This document shows positions 34,052-43,613 of a stretch of 44,353 nt of DNA, in pieces. Source of the DNA: Pseudomonadota bacterium (GTDB lineage: Bacteria > Pseudomonadota > Gammaproteobacteria > Xanthomonadales > Xanthomonadaceae); NCBI GenBank assembly GCA_963205415.1, contig CAUJJS010000024.1, positions 1 through 44,353 of the forward strand. Direction: 5' to 3'. The first letter of the stretch is position 1; each line of letters starts with the position of its first letter. Both the position numbers and the translations under genes were made by a program. Under the pieces are notes generated by a model. The model made no database searches. It saw only the letters and a program-made list of their open reading frames with translations, and was not told the origin of the DNA.

Positions 34052-35278
34052 TCAATCGGCTGCAAACCGCAAAGCGCGGGCGCGGGTTTCGAGCTGCCCC
34101 ATTCGGGCTTGATCGTTGAGTTGCAGATCGCGCAACTCGAACGGCGCACTCATGCCCGCCTGACGTGCCAAATCACCGTAGTCGAGCGTGATGTGTCCGA
34201 CGCCAGGCTCCAGCCAGCGCGCGGCGTGAGCCATGGCAAAAGGCTTGAGTTCGCCGTTGGCATCGCTGCCATAAAGCACACCACGAAGCTCGTAACGCCC
34301 TGCACTACTGGCTTCGACGCCCAGCTTCACGCTCAAACCCTGTGCCTTGGAGATTCGTGTCTGCGCTTGACCATCCAATCGCGCGGTGGGTTGGGAAACT
34401 GAAAAACTCGTCTTGGCATCACGCGCCACCAGGGCGCCTTTGGCTTGCGCCACGCCGAAGCTGTGCACTTCCCACAAGGCCATGCCCGTGTCGGCATCCT
34501 CGGGCAGGTGCACCGTGGCCTGATAACTGCCATCGCGTGTACGCACGAACTTGATCGACTGGCTGTAACCCTGCGGCGAGGTCAGCAAGCCGCCCAAACT
34601 GCGCGGCGCCACGGCATCGGTGCCGGCCTGCCATTGCGCGTGCAAGACCACGCTGCCTCCCGCCAGTGCGCGATCACGGTCGGCCTGCAGATCGAGTGCT
34701 ATCGGGCTGGTGGGTTCATACACGTGCAGCAGATAACGCCCGGACGCCGCTTTCGCCGACAGTTCGATGGTGCCGGGTGCCAGTTCCGGCGCGAGCTGGA
34801 ACACCACGGTGCCCGCACTGAAATCCACGCCTGCTTCACGCAACTGCGCCGCATCGGCACTGACCTTGACGGCCTTGGCCGTTGCCACCGAACGCCCGTC
34901 GATGCTCAGCGATACATCGTCCAGCGTCAACGCCGCCGCCTTGCCCGCATCGAGCGGACTCAGCCGCACCAAGGCACCGGCAGCGGTGGTCTGGAAATGA
35001 TGGCCTTTGCGCAATTGGGTGGCGTCCAATTCGGTCCAGAATTCGCGGCTCTCGGCGCGATAGGTCGACGGCTTGGTGAGGGCTTGGGCCGGATCGAGCG
35101 CCCAAACGAAATCGACCGGCGCACGTTCCACGCCCGCCGGCGTCGCCGCCTTGGCGAGGCTCAAGCTCGTGACCACCAGATCATCGTCGGCGGCAGCCAA
35201 CAAGGTCTGCGAGCCCGCCAAGGCGGGAAGAGAAAAGCTGCAAGCGCCCAACAGCGCCAAAGTGATGAAGGTCTTCAT
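34052..35278 (-). CDS. Secreted DUF4785-like protein
   Basis: This 408-aa exported protein has a signal peptide (about 1-22, MKTFITLALLGACSFSLPALA). The rest is beta-rich and looks like several Ig-like domains: VVLHAQWQAGTDAV, GSYQATVHLPEDADTGMALWEVHSFG and RYELRGVLYGSDANGEL. I associate it from recall with the DUF4785 family of secreted proteins in Xanthomonadales and Legionella; function is unknown. It follows a secreted lipase-like gene by 13 bases on the same strand, so a partner, foldase or substrate-binding role alongside the hydrolase is possible. ATG 35278 places the signal peptide at the N-terminus. Confidence 0.78.
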   Translation of the reverse strand: MKTFITLALLGACSFSLPALAGSQTLLAAADDDLVVTSLSLAKAATPAGVERAPVDFVWALDPAQALTKPSTYRAESREFWTELDATQLRKGHHFQTTAAGALVRLSPLDAGKAAALTLDDVSLSIDGRSVATAKAVKVSADAAQLREAGVDFSAGTVVFQLAPELAPGTIELSAKAASGRYLLHVYEPTSPIALDLQADRDRALAGGSVVLHAQWQAGTDAVAPRSLGGLLTSPQGYSQSIKFVRTRDGSYQATVHLPEDADTGMALWEVHSFGVAQAKGALVARDAKTSFSVSQPTARLDGQAQTRISKAQGLSVKLGVEASSAGRYELRGVLYGSDANGELKPFAMAHAARWLEPGVGHITLDYGDLARQAGMSAPFELRDLQLNDQARMGQLETRARALRFAAD

Positions 35279-35291
35279 GATGGGCTCCGTC

Positions 35292-36143
35292 TTACACATC
35301 GTTACGCAAGATGACATCGAGGTTGAAACACTGTTTGCGGCTCTGGTTGTGATTCAAGTAGTAGCCGTTGGACGTGCGTTGCTTATCGTAGAACCAGACG
35401 TTGCCGGCACCGGCCTGACTGGTGCAATTGAGGAAGCCATCCGAACAGGTGTTGAGCCAGGCCTTGGTGATCTCCAAGCCAAGATTGAGGTGATAGCCAC
35501 CGCAATAGGCATTGCCGCTCCACACCGCCACACGCACATCCTGCCCCACCACCGCCCAGAAACCCTTGGGCAAGGCCGGCCGCCCCGACGTGCCATAGAG
35601 ATTGTTGGCGTTGTACTGGGCCATCCAGCTTTGCTGCTGCATGCGCACGGCATCGTTTTTGTAACCCATCAACCAACCCAGCGACGATTCGAATACGGTG
35701 CCTGCCATGACGGCATCGGCCAGCGGCGTGCCCTTGGAGGAAGGCGCCAGCGCGTTGACCCAGCGAATCTTGTTGATGATGTTGGGATAGCGCGCATCGT
35801 AGGTCGGATTGCTCATGATCCAACGCATCACGTTGCCGCCATTGGAGTGCGTAATCACCACCAGATCGGTGATGTTGCGGCTCTGGATGAAACGGGTGAG
35901 CTGGGTGGCCAAGCACCCGGCCGCGCGCGAATCCCACATGTACTGCTGGAAGTCACAGTTGATCACGGTGTAATTGGCCTGATTGGGCAAACCTTGGCGC
36001 ACCGAATTGATGAAGCCCGAACCCCAGTAGTCGGCCGTGGCATTGGTCTGGTGGCCCGTGCCGTGTACGAAGGCGACGCCGGTGTTGCCCCATGCACAGC
36101 AAGACGTCGCGGCCAGCACGAGGCCGGCGAGAAATTTGAACAT
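35292..36143 (-). CDS. Secreted alpha/beta hydrolase, lipase-like
   Basis: This 283-aa exported protein has a signal peptide (about 1-19, cleaved after CCAWGN) and an alpha/beta hydrolase core. The oxyanion-type VAFVHGTGHQ segment lies at about 23-32, and the nucleophile elbow ITHSNGGNVMRW has Ser 100. A lipase-like NALAPSSKGTPLAD follows, where lipases have a substrate-lid loop after the elbow. The late YCGGYHLNLG may hold the catalytic His. The H-S-N-G-G elbow is that of secreted triacylglycerol lipases and related esterases. Several Cys pairs suggest disulfides. The substrate is not predictable. It is the first gene of a two-gene unit with the DUF4785-like gene. Confidence 0.82.
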   Translation of the reverse strand: MFKFLAGLVLAATSCCAWGNTGVAFVHGTGHQTNATADYWGSGFINSVRQGLPNQANYTVINCDFQQYMWDSRAAGCLATQLTRFIQSRNITDLVVITHSNGGNVMRWIMSNPTYDARYPNIINKIRWVNALAPSSKGTPLADAVMAGTVFESSLGWLMGYKNDAVRMQQQSWMAQYNANNLYGTSGRPALPKGFWAVVGQDVRVAVWSGNAYCGGYHLNLGLEITKAWLNTCSDGFLNCTSQAGAGNVWFYDKQRTSNGYYLNHNQSRKQCFNLDVILRNDV

Positions 36144-36348
36144 TGCAGAGTGCTCCCCAAGATGGTGGACGGAAGGTCCCTGTCCCTATCGCCTTCCGAC
36201 CCAGTTGGCCAGCGTCCCCGCTTCCATGCGCTGGCGTATGGAAAGACTAGGCCATTCCGTGATCAAGCGCACGCTGCACTGCGCAAAACGCGATCGGCAC
36301 CGCAGCGCGCCGACTCGGTGCAGGGCATGAAAGAGACGACGAAAGTAA

Positions 36349-36367
36349 GGCAGGCCCGTTCCCTGCC
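36349..36367 (-). terminator. Rho-independent-type terminator after the second kinase gene
   Basis: On the minus strand GGCAGG-GAACGGG-CCTGCC forms a 6-bp stem with a 7-base loop seven bases after the kinase stop, followed by the T-rich TTACTTTCGT. The rest of 36144-36348 shows no gene and should hold the promoter of the lipase-like gene. Confidence 0.5.
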
Positions 36368-36374
36368 AGCGATG

Positions 36375-39161
36375 TCAACGCGGCGGCGACTCGGCCGGCA
36401 AGTCCAAGTTCTGCGCCAAGCGTTCGGCGCGTGCACGATGCACTTCGGTTGGCAACAATGCTTGTCGTAGCAGCGGCAACACCTCGATCAACTCATCCCG
36501 CGCCGCTTGTCGTTGCCCGGCGGCATCGAGGACCGCCGCGCGAATGGAACGCGCAATTGCCACATCCACCTCACCTGCCTGGCCACCGCTCAGCGCGTCA
36601 ATGGCCGCATCGATTTCACTGCGTGCCAGCCTCAGATCATGCTGTTGCAAGGCAAACGCGGCGCGTTGCTGGTGCGCGTATGCATAAATGGCGTGCTCGG
36701 GCGGCAGCACGCCCTTGAATTCTTCGAGCGCAACATCGAGGGCTTGAAGCCCGCCGACCACATCACCCGCCTCACGCGCCAGGATCGACAACTGCCAATC
36801 GGTCATCGCCAGATTGGCCGCGTTACCTTCACCCTCCTGCGCGATGCGGCGACGCAAACCCAGAAGCGCCTTCTTGGCCTCTTCATGGCGCCCCGACAAT
36901 CCCAAGGTGCGCGCGCGATTGCGCTGCAGGTTGATGCGCATGTAATCGGGGGTGTCGGGCAGCGCATCGATCAAAGCGATCGCCGCGTCGAAATGGCGCA
37001 ACGCAGACACATAGTCACCGGCGCTTTCTTCGACACTGGCAAGATTGGACAAACCAATGGCGCGCTCCTGATCGGTGGGCTTGGCATCGCCGTCGGCATC
37101 CAGGCCGCGTGCAAACAGCTCAGCCGCCTCCCGATACTGCCCTTGAGTGTTGAGCGCAATACCGAGCGAATTGAGTACGCCGCTGGCGCGCGGGCCGGTC
37201 AAGCCGACGGTGCGCTCCTGCAGGGCCACCAGCGAGCGCAGAATACCCACGGCCTCATCGACCTTGCCTGTTTCGACCAGAAGCTCGGCCCGTGACTGCA
37301 ACAGGTTGGTCGAACTGGGCAGCTCCAAATTGAATCCATGTGCCTTGGCAAAGGCCATACCACGATCGGCCAAGGCCAAGGCACGCGACACTTCGCCTTG
37401 TGCGTGGGCCACCGATGTCGCGGTTTGATACACATTGAGGATCAAATCCTCCGGCGGTTCAGGTGCGCGTTCGGCATCGGCCAGCAACGCATCCCATTCC
37501 GTCTGCGCCCGTGCCACATCGCCGCTGCGATAGTGCACATAAGCCATCTGTTGACGGCCGAGCATGGCCTGTAGCGCGTCACCGGGCGCGAACTTTTCGC
37601 GCAAGTCCTGTGCCTGCTGCGCGCGTTGCAGTGCGTCGTCATCGCGCTCCACCACCGCCAGTGCACTTGAAAGGGCATCCAGATCATCGGCCAAGGCCAA
37701 GGCCTCGGCGCGCCCCGCAGGCTCGGTGCCTTCGATGCCAACATCCAGCAAAGCCACGGCCGACGCAGGATCACCCAGCGAGTAGTAAAGCTTGCCCAAC
37801 AGCCGCTGCACAATCTGGCGCACGCGCGGCGACAAGGTGGTATCGGCATCGATGCTCGAACGCATGTGACCGAGGAGATCACGTACCGAGATTTCCTTGC
37901 TCAGCGTCATATCGGGATGGACCGAGGCCAAGGTGTTGGTGAGAAAGGCCAACGACGCCATCGCCGCTTGTTCACTGCGTTCGGCGGCCTTCTGCGCCTG
38001 ACTGCTGGCGGCCTCGGCCTCCAAGGCGCGTTGGCGCTCGACATTCAATCGCCATACGAACGACGCGGCCGCCACCAAGGCCACCACGGCCAAACCCACG
38101 CCAAGGCGATGGCGACGGACGAATTTGCCTGCCCGATAGCGCCAGGTATCGGCCGCGGCACGCACAGGCAATCCGGAACGCCAGCGCGTCAAATCCGCAC
38201 GCAGTGCTTCGACCGTGGCATAGCGACGTGCCGGATCGTCGTCGGTGGCATGCTCGATCACCCCGCGCAAGTCCGAAGGCACGCTCAGCGCCTGAAAACC
38301 GGGTGGCGCCGTGACGGCCAAGCCAGGCCCACGTTCGCCGGTCAGCATCTCGCGCAGGATGATGCCCAAGGCGTACACATCGGTGGTGGTGGATACCAAT
38401 CGCCCGGCCACTTGTTCGGGGCTGGCATAGCCTTGGCTGAACACGCGCGTCGAGGTTTCGCGCTCGGTATCCACGCTCATGTCGACCAGTTTGGCCACCC
38501 CGAAATCGAGCAATTTCGGCTCGCCGTTGGCCTGCACCAGAATATTGCCGGGCTTGAGGTCGCGGTGGATCACCAAGCGCTGGTGTGCGTGCTGCACGGC
38601 ATCGGCGACGTGATCGAACAGGGTGAGACGCGCTTCCATGTCGAGACCTGCGGCAGCGACGTGCTCCAGCAGGCCGCACCCCTGCACGTATTCCATCACG
38701 ACATAGGGCTGGCCATCCTCGGCTTGGCCGCCATCGATCAGATGCGCGATGTTGGGATGATCCAGTTGCGCCAAGATCTGGCGTTCCTGCCGCAGCCTGC
38801 GCTGGCCGTCCTCGGTGGGAAAGCCGCGAATCAGCTTGATCGCCACCTGTTGCTCGAACTGGCCATCGGCACGCTCGGCCAGCAACACCGACCCCATGCC
38901 ACCGGCACCCAGTTCACGCAGCACCCGCCATGGCCCCAGGCGCTGCCCTTGCGACGCCGGCGCCAAGGCATTGGCACTGCCCTGCTGCAGCACATGCGTC
39001 AGGGCCGAGCTGTCTTGCGCATCGGCTTGCAGCAAGGCGCGCAAGCGCGTCTGCAATTCCGGCTCCAATTCGACCAGACGCGCCTCACGCTCGACCGCTG
39101 TCAACTCGCCCAGGGCGTGGAAGAGCTCAACCACGCGCGCATGCACGTGGGACTGGCTCAC
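36375..39161 (-). CDS. Membrane Ser/Thr protein kinase with long TPR tail, second copy
   Basis: This 928-aa protein has the same architecture as the kinase at 8813. The kinase domain (about 76-335) has GAGGMGSV, catalytic Lys 109 in VAIK, HRDLKPGN (Asp 201), DFG at 219-221 and SPEQ. A membrane helix (about 353-370) and some 550 residues of helical TPR-type repeats follow, predicted periplasmic. Unlike the first copy it keeps the HRD arginine. I use the GTG at 39161, which overlaps the sigma factor stop (GTGA); an ATG at 39185 lies inside the sigma gene. It likely controls, or is controlled with, the sigma factor. Confidence 0.92.
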   Translation of the reverse strand: MSQSHVHARVVELFHALGELTAVEREARLVELEPELQTRLRALLQADAQDSSALTHVLQQGSANALAPASQGQRLGPWRVLRELGAGGMGSVLLAERADGQFEQQVAIKLIRGFPTEDGQRRLRQERQILAQLDHPNIAHLIDGGQAEDGQPYVVMEYVQGCGLLEHVAAAGLDMEARLTLFDHVADAVQHAHQRLVIHRDLKPGNILVQANGEPKLLDFGVAKLVDMSVDTERETSTRVFSQGYASPEQVAGRLVSTTTDVYALGIILREMLTGERGPGLAVTAPPGFQALSVPSDLRGVIEHATDDDPARRYATVEALRADLTRWRSGLPVRAAADTWRYRAGKFVRRHRLGVGLAVVALVAAASFVWRLNVERQRALEAEAASSQAQKAAERSEQAAMASLAFLTNTLASVHPDMTLSKEISVRDLLGHMRSSIDADTTLSPRVRQIVQRLLGKLYYSLGDPASAVALLDVGIEGTEPAGRAEALALADDLDALSSALAVVERDDDALQRAQQAQDLREKFAPGDALQAMLGRQQMAYVHYRSGDVARAQTEWDALLADAERAPEPPEDLILNVYQTATSVAHAQGEVSRALALADRGMAFAKAHGFNLELPSSTNLLQSRAELLVETGKVDEAVGILRSLVALQERTVGLTGPRASGVLNSLGIALNTQGQYREAAELFARGLDADGDAKPTDQERAIGLSNLASVEESAGDYVSALRHFDAAIALIDALPDTPDYMRINLQRNRARTLGLSGRHEEAKKALLGLRRRIAQEGEGNAANLAMTDWQLSILAREAGDVVGGLQALDVALEEFKGVLPPEHAIYAYAHQQRAAFALQQHDLRLARSEIDAAIDALSGGQAGEVDVAIARSIRAAVLDAAGQRQAARDELIEVLPLLRQALLPTEVHRARAERLAQNLDLPAESPPR

Positions 39162-39730
39162 GATAGCAAAGCCTCTTTCAGCCAAGCCCGCGCAAAACGC
39201 AAGTCGCGGTCGATGGTGGCCACCGACAAGTCCAGCGATTCGGCGATCTCCTCGCGCGAGAAGCCACCGAAGTAGCTCAATTCGACGATGCGCGCCTGCC
39301 GCAGATCGGCTTGCGCCAAGGCTGCCAGTGCATCATCCACGCGCACCACGCTCTCCTCTTCGGCGTGGCTGTCGGCCTCGGTGATCTGGCTGAGCGGCAG
39401 CATGACCTGCCCGGCACCGCGCTTCTCACTCAGTCGACGGCGGGCGTGATCCACGATTACCTGCCGCGTGGCCTGCGCCACCACGTGGAAGAAATGCCGA
39501 CGACTTTCCCAACCGGCATCGGCGCCCAACAAGCGAATCAGGGCCTCGTGGGCCAGATCGGTGGCCGACAACGAGGCTGGCGCATGCAACGACAGGGACT
39601 GATTGGCAATGGCGCGCACGCGCTGGTAGGCCAAGGCCATCAGTTCATCGCGCGCGTCCGCATCGCCGCCATGCCAGCGCTGCAGCAAGGCGGTGAACTG
39701 GGCGGTGGTATCGGGTCCGGCGTCGGACAT
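39158..39730 (-). CDS. ECF-type RNA polymerase sigma factor, kinase-linked subfamily, second copy
   Basis: This 190-aa sigma factor has region 2 (TDLAHEALIRLLGADAGW, RHFFHVVAQATRQVIVDHARRRL) and region 4 (DLRQARIVELSYFGGFSREEIAESLDLSVATIDRDLRFARAWL). It is the same subfamily as the factor at 11200 and more typical of it. No anti-sigma factor is adjacent; it overlaps the kinase gene by four bases. Its promoter should lie in 39731-39815, behind the S9 peptidase gene on the same strand. Confidence 0.92.
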   Translation of the reverse strand: MSDAGPDTTAQFTALLQRWHGGDADARDELMALAYQRVRAIANQSLSLHAPASLSATDLAHEALIRLLGADAGWESRRHFFHVVAQATRQVIVDHARRRLSEKRGAGQVMLPLSQITEADSHAEEESVVRVDDALAALAQADLRQARIVELSYFGGFSREEIAESLDLSVATIDRDLRFARAWLKEALLS

Positions 39731-39776
39731 GGGCTCAGACCAAGTGAGGCCGGCGCAGTATATGCCAAGCTCACGC

Positions 39777-39795
39777 GGCGGCGGCGACCGCCGCC
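39777..39795. terminator. GC-only hairpin between the S9 peptidase and sigma factor genes
   Basis: GGCGGCGG (39777-39784) pairs perfectly with CCGCCGCC (39788-39795) around a 3-base loop, 20 bases after the peptidase stop. There is no T-tract. It may end the peptidase transcript; GGC-repeat slippage could also explain it. Confidence 0.35.
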
Positions 39796-39815
39796 ACCGC
39801 CGCGCTTGTCGTCGC

Positions 39816-42299
39816 TCAGCTTGCGGGTTTGGCGCTGCCTGCCTGGCGTGGCGTAGCGTTTTTCACGTAGCGATCAAACCAGGTGAGCATTTCGTAGATG
39901 AAGTGCTCGTTGGATTCGCGCGCGGTGTACCAGTGCGGCTCGTGGGGCAGCATCACCAGTCGCGTGATGCCTCCCAGCCCGCGGATGGCTTGGAACAGGC
40001 GCGGCGACTGGGTGACCTCGGTGCCGGGGTTGGCATCATCGCTGCCGTGCACGATCAACAAGGGTTCGTTGATCTTGTCGGCGTGGAAGAAACTCGATGC
40101 TTCGCCATAGACCTTGGGTGCGGCCCAGAACGAACGGCGCTCATTCTGGAAACCAAACGGGGTGAGGGTCTTGTTGTAGCCGCCACTGCTGGCCACGCCG
40201 GCGCGGAAGAGGTCGGTGTGGGCAAGCAGATTGGCCGTCATCAGCGCGCCATGGCTGTGGCCGGTGACGCCGATGCGCTCGGGATCGACCACGCCCAGTT
40301 CCACACCCTTGGCCACGGCGGCGTCGGCGTCGGCCACCAGTTGCTCGAGGTAGGTGTCGTAAGCATTCTTCGGATCACCCACGATCGGGAACGAGGCATT
40401 GTCGAGGATGGCGTAGCCAGCCAGAAGCAACAGTCGATAGTTCGACAGGCGCGTGAAGGTGTACTCGGAACCCCGCACCTGGCCGGCCTGCGAAGGATCG
40501 GCGAAATCGGCCGGATAGGCGTAGAGGATGGTCGGCACCCGCGTGCCTTCGACATAGCCGGGAGGCGTGTAGAGCGTGAACGACAAGGGCACACCATCCT
40601 TGCGGGTGTAGTGCACCAGACGCTTCTTCACCTGCCTTACCAACGGCGCAGGATCAGGGAAGTCGGTCAAGGCGCGCGCACTCGTCTGGTAGGCCGCCTC
40701 ACCCTTCGCGGGCGCCGCGACTTCGTCGCCCAGACTGCGCACGAAGGCATTGGGCGGTGACGTGAGGGATTGATGCCACGTCATGAAGCGTGGCCCATCA
40801 CCAATCATGCCCAGCACGCTTTCAAAGGCGTCCGGGGCACTGCGAAATAGCCGCAGCGTGCTGCCATCGGCCAGTGAGTAACGATCCAGAAACGGACGAT
40901 CGCCTTGGGGCGAGGCGCCAGCACCGCTCAGGAACAGGTGGCCATCGACCGTCAACAACACCTCGGCACCATTGGGCAAACGGCGCGTGAGCGGAGAGCC
41001 CGGATTTTCGTAACGCTCATTCATGGACAGCGACCACAGCACCTTGCCTGCCGCCTTGGGCCGCTTCACGTCAACCAAGGACACGGTGTACCAGCTGCGG
41101 TTGGCGTCGTATTGCGTCAACAGCGCGCGCGAGCCGCGTTCGAACCAAGACAAGCCCGCAAAACGCTGAGCGGTGCGCGCGATTTCGCGCGCCTTGTCCT
41201 TGAAGGGCGCACGCAGCATCAGGACGCGATCGCGTTCGGGCACGGTGTTCTTCCAATCGCCACCATCCAGAGCTTCGGCATAGATCAAGCTCGCCGACTC
41301 ATTGGCGCGCCACTGAAAATCTCTCGGACCGGTCGGCACACCACGCACCGGCACGCTTTCTGCGGCCGGTTCGTTCGCGATGGCGTAAGACGTGCCGCTA
41401 TCCATGTCCAGCACATCCACACGTTGACCAAACCGCTGCCAGGTGGTGACGAAGGAATAGGGCTGCTGCAGGGTGTGCACGCGCACGTGGCGACCATCAG
41501 GCGCGACATCGACCTCGCCGATCGGGCCGGCGGCGCCGATGGCCTTCGACGCGCCCGTTTCGGCATCGACGCTCAACAACTGCGAACGTGCGTAGTAATC
41601 AAACAGCGCCACGTCTTCCTGGCTGGACAAGGTGTCGCGTGCCTCGTAGGTGCTGCTTTCGCCACCACGCTCGCTGGCGTCTTTGATTTCTGGTCCGGGC
41701 GGGACCGCGGCACGCTGTGGCGCCGCACCGATGGCGGACGGAACGGCCTTGACCACGAGCGCATCGCGCGCACCCTGCCATTGGATCGTGCTGTCGAGAA
41801 TGGTGTTGAGCTTCACGCCGTCCACGCGCCGCGTTTTGCCGGTCGCAGCATCACCAATCCACAACTCGACCGCGGTGTCGGTGGTGTTGTCAAAGGCAAA
41901 ACGCTGTCCATTGGGCGACCAGCGCGGCCATCCTGGACAGGCATTGGCCGGAAGTTGCACCTCGATGCGCTTGCGTGAGTCCACATCGACCAGGCTGAAG
42001 CTATCAAGGCAAGTGCGGATGCCATAGCCGCTGGACATGTCGTGACGGGTATGGGCGCGGGGCTCAATGCGAACACCGGCGAGCTTGAGATAAGGCTCAG
42101 CCACACGCGCGATCGATGGATATTGGCCTTGCTGCACCAACATCAGGGTTTTGCCGGTCGGATCCAGCATCGGCATGGCCGGCAAGGGCGCACGCATGAC
42201 GCCAAGCAGGGGTTCAGGCGGCTGTTGGTACTGCGCCTGACTCGGGCACGCGAGGGCCGCCAGCAGGATCGTGGCCAGAGAACGAAGGGGTGAGCGCAT
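39816..42299 (-). CDS. Secreted S9-family serine peptidase (prolyl oligopeptidase / glutamyl endopeptidase-like)
   Basis: This 827-aa exported enzyme has a signal peptide (about 1-22, ending ALACPSQAQ). An N-terminal beta-propeller-type region (about 30-560) is followed by a C-terminal alpha/beta hydrolase. The catalytic Ser 682 is in TGHSHGALMTANLL, the Asp in VHGSDDANPGT and the His in PHEPHWYTARES. The layout and motifs fit subfamily S9D, whose plant members cleave after glutamate, although other S9 specificities are possible. ATG 42299 has GGAG six bases before it; an upstream ATG at 42311 is less likely. The next gene downstream on its strand is the sigma factor at 39158. Confidence 0.9.
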   Translation of the reverse strand: MRSPLRSLATILLAALACPSQAQYQQPPEPLLGVMRAPLPAMPMLDPTGKTLMLVQQGQYPSIARVAEPYLKLAGVRIEPRAHTRHDMSSGYGIRTCLDSFSLVDVDSRKRIEVQLPANACPGWPRWSPNGQRFAFDNTTDTAVELWIGDAATGKTRRVDGVKLNTILDSTIQWQGARDALVVKAVPSAIGAAPQRAAVPPGPEIKDASERGGESSTYEARDTLSSQEDVALFDYYARSQLLSVDAETGASKAIGAAGPIGEVDVAPDGRHVRVHTLQQPYSFVTTWQRFGQRVDVLDMDSGTSYAIANEPAAESVPVRGVPTGPRDFQWRANESASLIYAEALDGGDWKNTVPERDRVLMLRAPFKDKAREIARTAQRFAGLSWFERGSRALLTQYDANRSWYTVSLVDVKRPKAAGKVLWSLSMNERYENPGSPLTRRLPNGAEVLLTVDGHLFLSGAGASPQGDRPFLDRYSLADGSTLRLFRSAPDAFESVLGMIGDGPRFMTWHQSLTSPPNAFVRSLGDEVAAPAKGEAAYQTSARALTDFPDPAPLVRQVKKRLVHYTRKDGVPLSFTLYTPPGYVEGTRVPTILYAYPADFADPSQAGQVRGSEYTFTRLSNYRLLLLAGYAILDNASFPIVGDPKNAYDTYLEQLVADADAAVAKGVELGVVDPERIGVTGHSHGALMTANLLAHTDLFRAGVASSGGYNKTLTPFGFQNERRSFWAAPKVYGEASSFFHADKINEPLLIVHGSDDANPGTEVTQSPRLFQAIRGLGGITRLVMLPHEPHWYTARESNEHFIYEMLTWFDRYVKNATPRQAGSAKPAS

Positions 42300-42404
42300 G
42301 ATTGTCTCCATCGGGTACCAGATCGATCACCATAACCCGGGGTGCCGACACATGCACTGGCCAAAGGTCACGCCAGGCCGCTCAGTCCAGTCAGAAGATC
42401 GGCC

Positions 42405-43139
42405 TCACGTGGGCGCGGCCGTTGCCCGCAGCGTAGCGCTTGCCAGATCATTTTCGGGCGTCACGATCACAACCGAGTTGCGCCCCAGCTCCTTGGCTTG
42501 GTAAACCGCCCGATCGGCGCGTCGCAGGACGCTTCGGAAATTGACATCGGCCTCGCCACGCCAACTCACGCCGATGGAAATGCTCATGCTCACGACCTGC
42601 CCATCCAGTCGGAGCGGGTTCACGAGGACTTGGCGGCGCAATTCGTCCATGTAGTGCCGGGCCGCTTCGCCCTCCACCCCTGGCAACACCACCACGAACT
42701 CCTCACCACCCATGCGTGCCAGCACCGCCGTCGCGCCTGCGGCTTCCTTCAGCACGCGCGTGAGATGGCAGAGCGCGGCATCGCCTGTTTCGTGCCCGAA
42801 GTTGTCGTTGATGAGTTTGAAATGGTCCACGTCCAGCATGGCCACGGTCAGCGCAGCCTTGGCCTGTCGTGCCGCATCGAACATCCGCACGCCCTCTTGG
42901 TTGAGCGTGCGGCGGTTGGGCAGACCCGTCAGGTAGTCGGTCGCAGCGGCATGCTCCCACTCGCGCCGAATCCGATCCGAGCACATCAACACGAACACCG
43001 TCGTGCCCACCACGGGCAAGAGGCCCAGCACTATGGGCGAGATGACATTGACGATCTGGCGAGCATCCAGCGGCGATTCCACTGAGACCGGCAACAGCCA
43101 CAACCAGATCACGCGCACGGCAGCGAAAGTACTGACCAC
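42405..43139 (-). CDS. GGDEF diguanylate cyclase, C-terminal part of a gene split by an in-frame stop
   Basis: This part encodes two hydrophobic helices and a complete GGDEF domain (about 65-225). The active-site loop reads RMGGEEF, and the metal and substrate residues in AMLDVDHFKLINDNFGHETGD are intact, so it could make c-di-GMP. No RxxD inhibitory site precedes GGEEF, so product inhibition may be weak. The frame is the same as that of the membrane domain at 43143-43613; a single TAA (43145-43143) separates them. The GTG at 43139 is a possible restart but would leave the enzyme without most of its membrane sensor. The stop may be a nonsense mutation or a sequence error. Confidence 0.78.
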   Translation of the reverse strand: MVSTFAAVRVIWLWLLPVSVESPLDARQIVNVISPIVLGLLPVVGTTVFVLMCSDRIRREWEHAAATDYLTGLPNRRTLNQEGVRMFDAARQAKAALTVAMLDVDHFKLINDNFGHETGDAALCHLTRVLKEAAGATAVLARMGGEEFVVVLPGVEGEAARHYMDELRRQVLVNPLRLDGQVVSMSISIGVSWRGEADVNFRSVLRRADRAVYQAKELGRNSVVIVTPENDLASATLRATAAPT

Positions 43140-43142
43140 GGC

Positions 43143-43613
43143 TTAGATCGTCAGCATCACCGCGCGGCTGGCGGAACGCTCGCGGTGTTGGGTCAGCAAC
43201 AGCCACAGACTATCCAGCAGCACCCACAACCAGCACAGGCTCGACACCGTGATGCGCCCCATCAGGCTGGGTTTCACCGCGTCGAACCACAACACACCGA
43301 GCACGGTGAGGAAGGTGGGTATCAGCATCCAGTAGCGATCCGGCAGGCCGTGAAAGCGTCGGAAGGCGCGGCTGTAGAGCGTCACGCCCAGGGTCAAAAG
43401 GCCATTGGCCAGCGCCCGCATCCACGGCCCCTGATACATCAGTTGCGAGATGAACACGATCATGCCGCAGGTGATCAGCAGGGTGCCGATGCGCCACTGA
43501 TCGCCGGCCATCTGCAGGGCCGGTGGAAACTCGCGGCGCAGCACGCCGAGCACACTGCCGTTGAGCAGCATCATCAGGATGGCAAACACGAAGCCGGTCA
43601 AGGGATCAAGCAT
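43143..43613 (-). CDS. Membrane sensor domain, N-terminal part of the split diguanylate cyclase
   Basis: About five predicted membrane helices in 156 aa (VFAILMMLLNGSVLGVL, TLLITCGMIVFISQLMY, ALANGLLTLGVTLYS, WMLIPTFLTVLGVLWF, SLCWLWVLLDSLWLLL) resemble the membrane sensor half of diguanylate cyclases. It ends at a TAA right before the two last helices and the GGDEF domain, which continue in the same frame. Read through, the whole would be about 400 aa, a normal size. The start could be ATG 43613, with GAGAAA nearby, or ATG 43634. It is best regarded as half of a broken or recoded gene. Confidence 0.6.
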   Translation of the reverse strand: MLDPLTGFVFAILMMLLNGSVLGVLRREFPPALQMAGDQWRIGTLLITCGMIVFISQLMYQGPWMRALANGLLTLGVTLYSRAFRRFHGLPDRYWMLIPTFLTVLGVLWFDAVKPSLMGRITVSSLCWLWVLLDSLWLLLTQHRERSASRAVMLTI

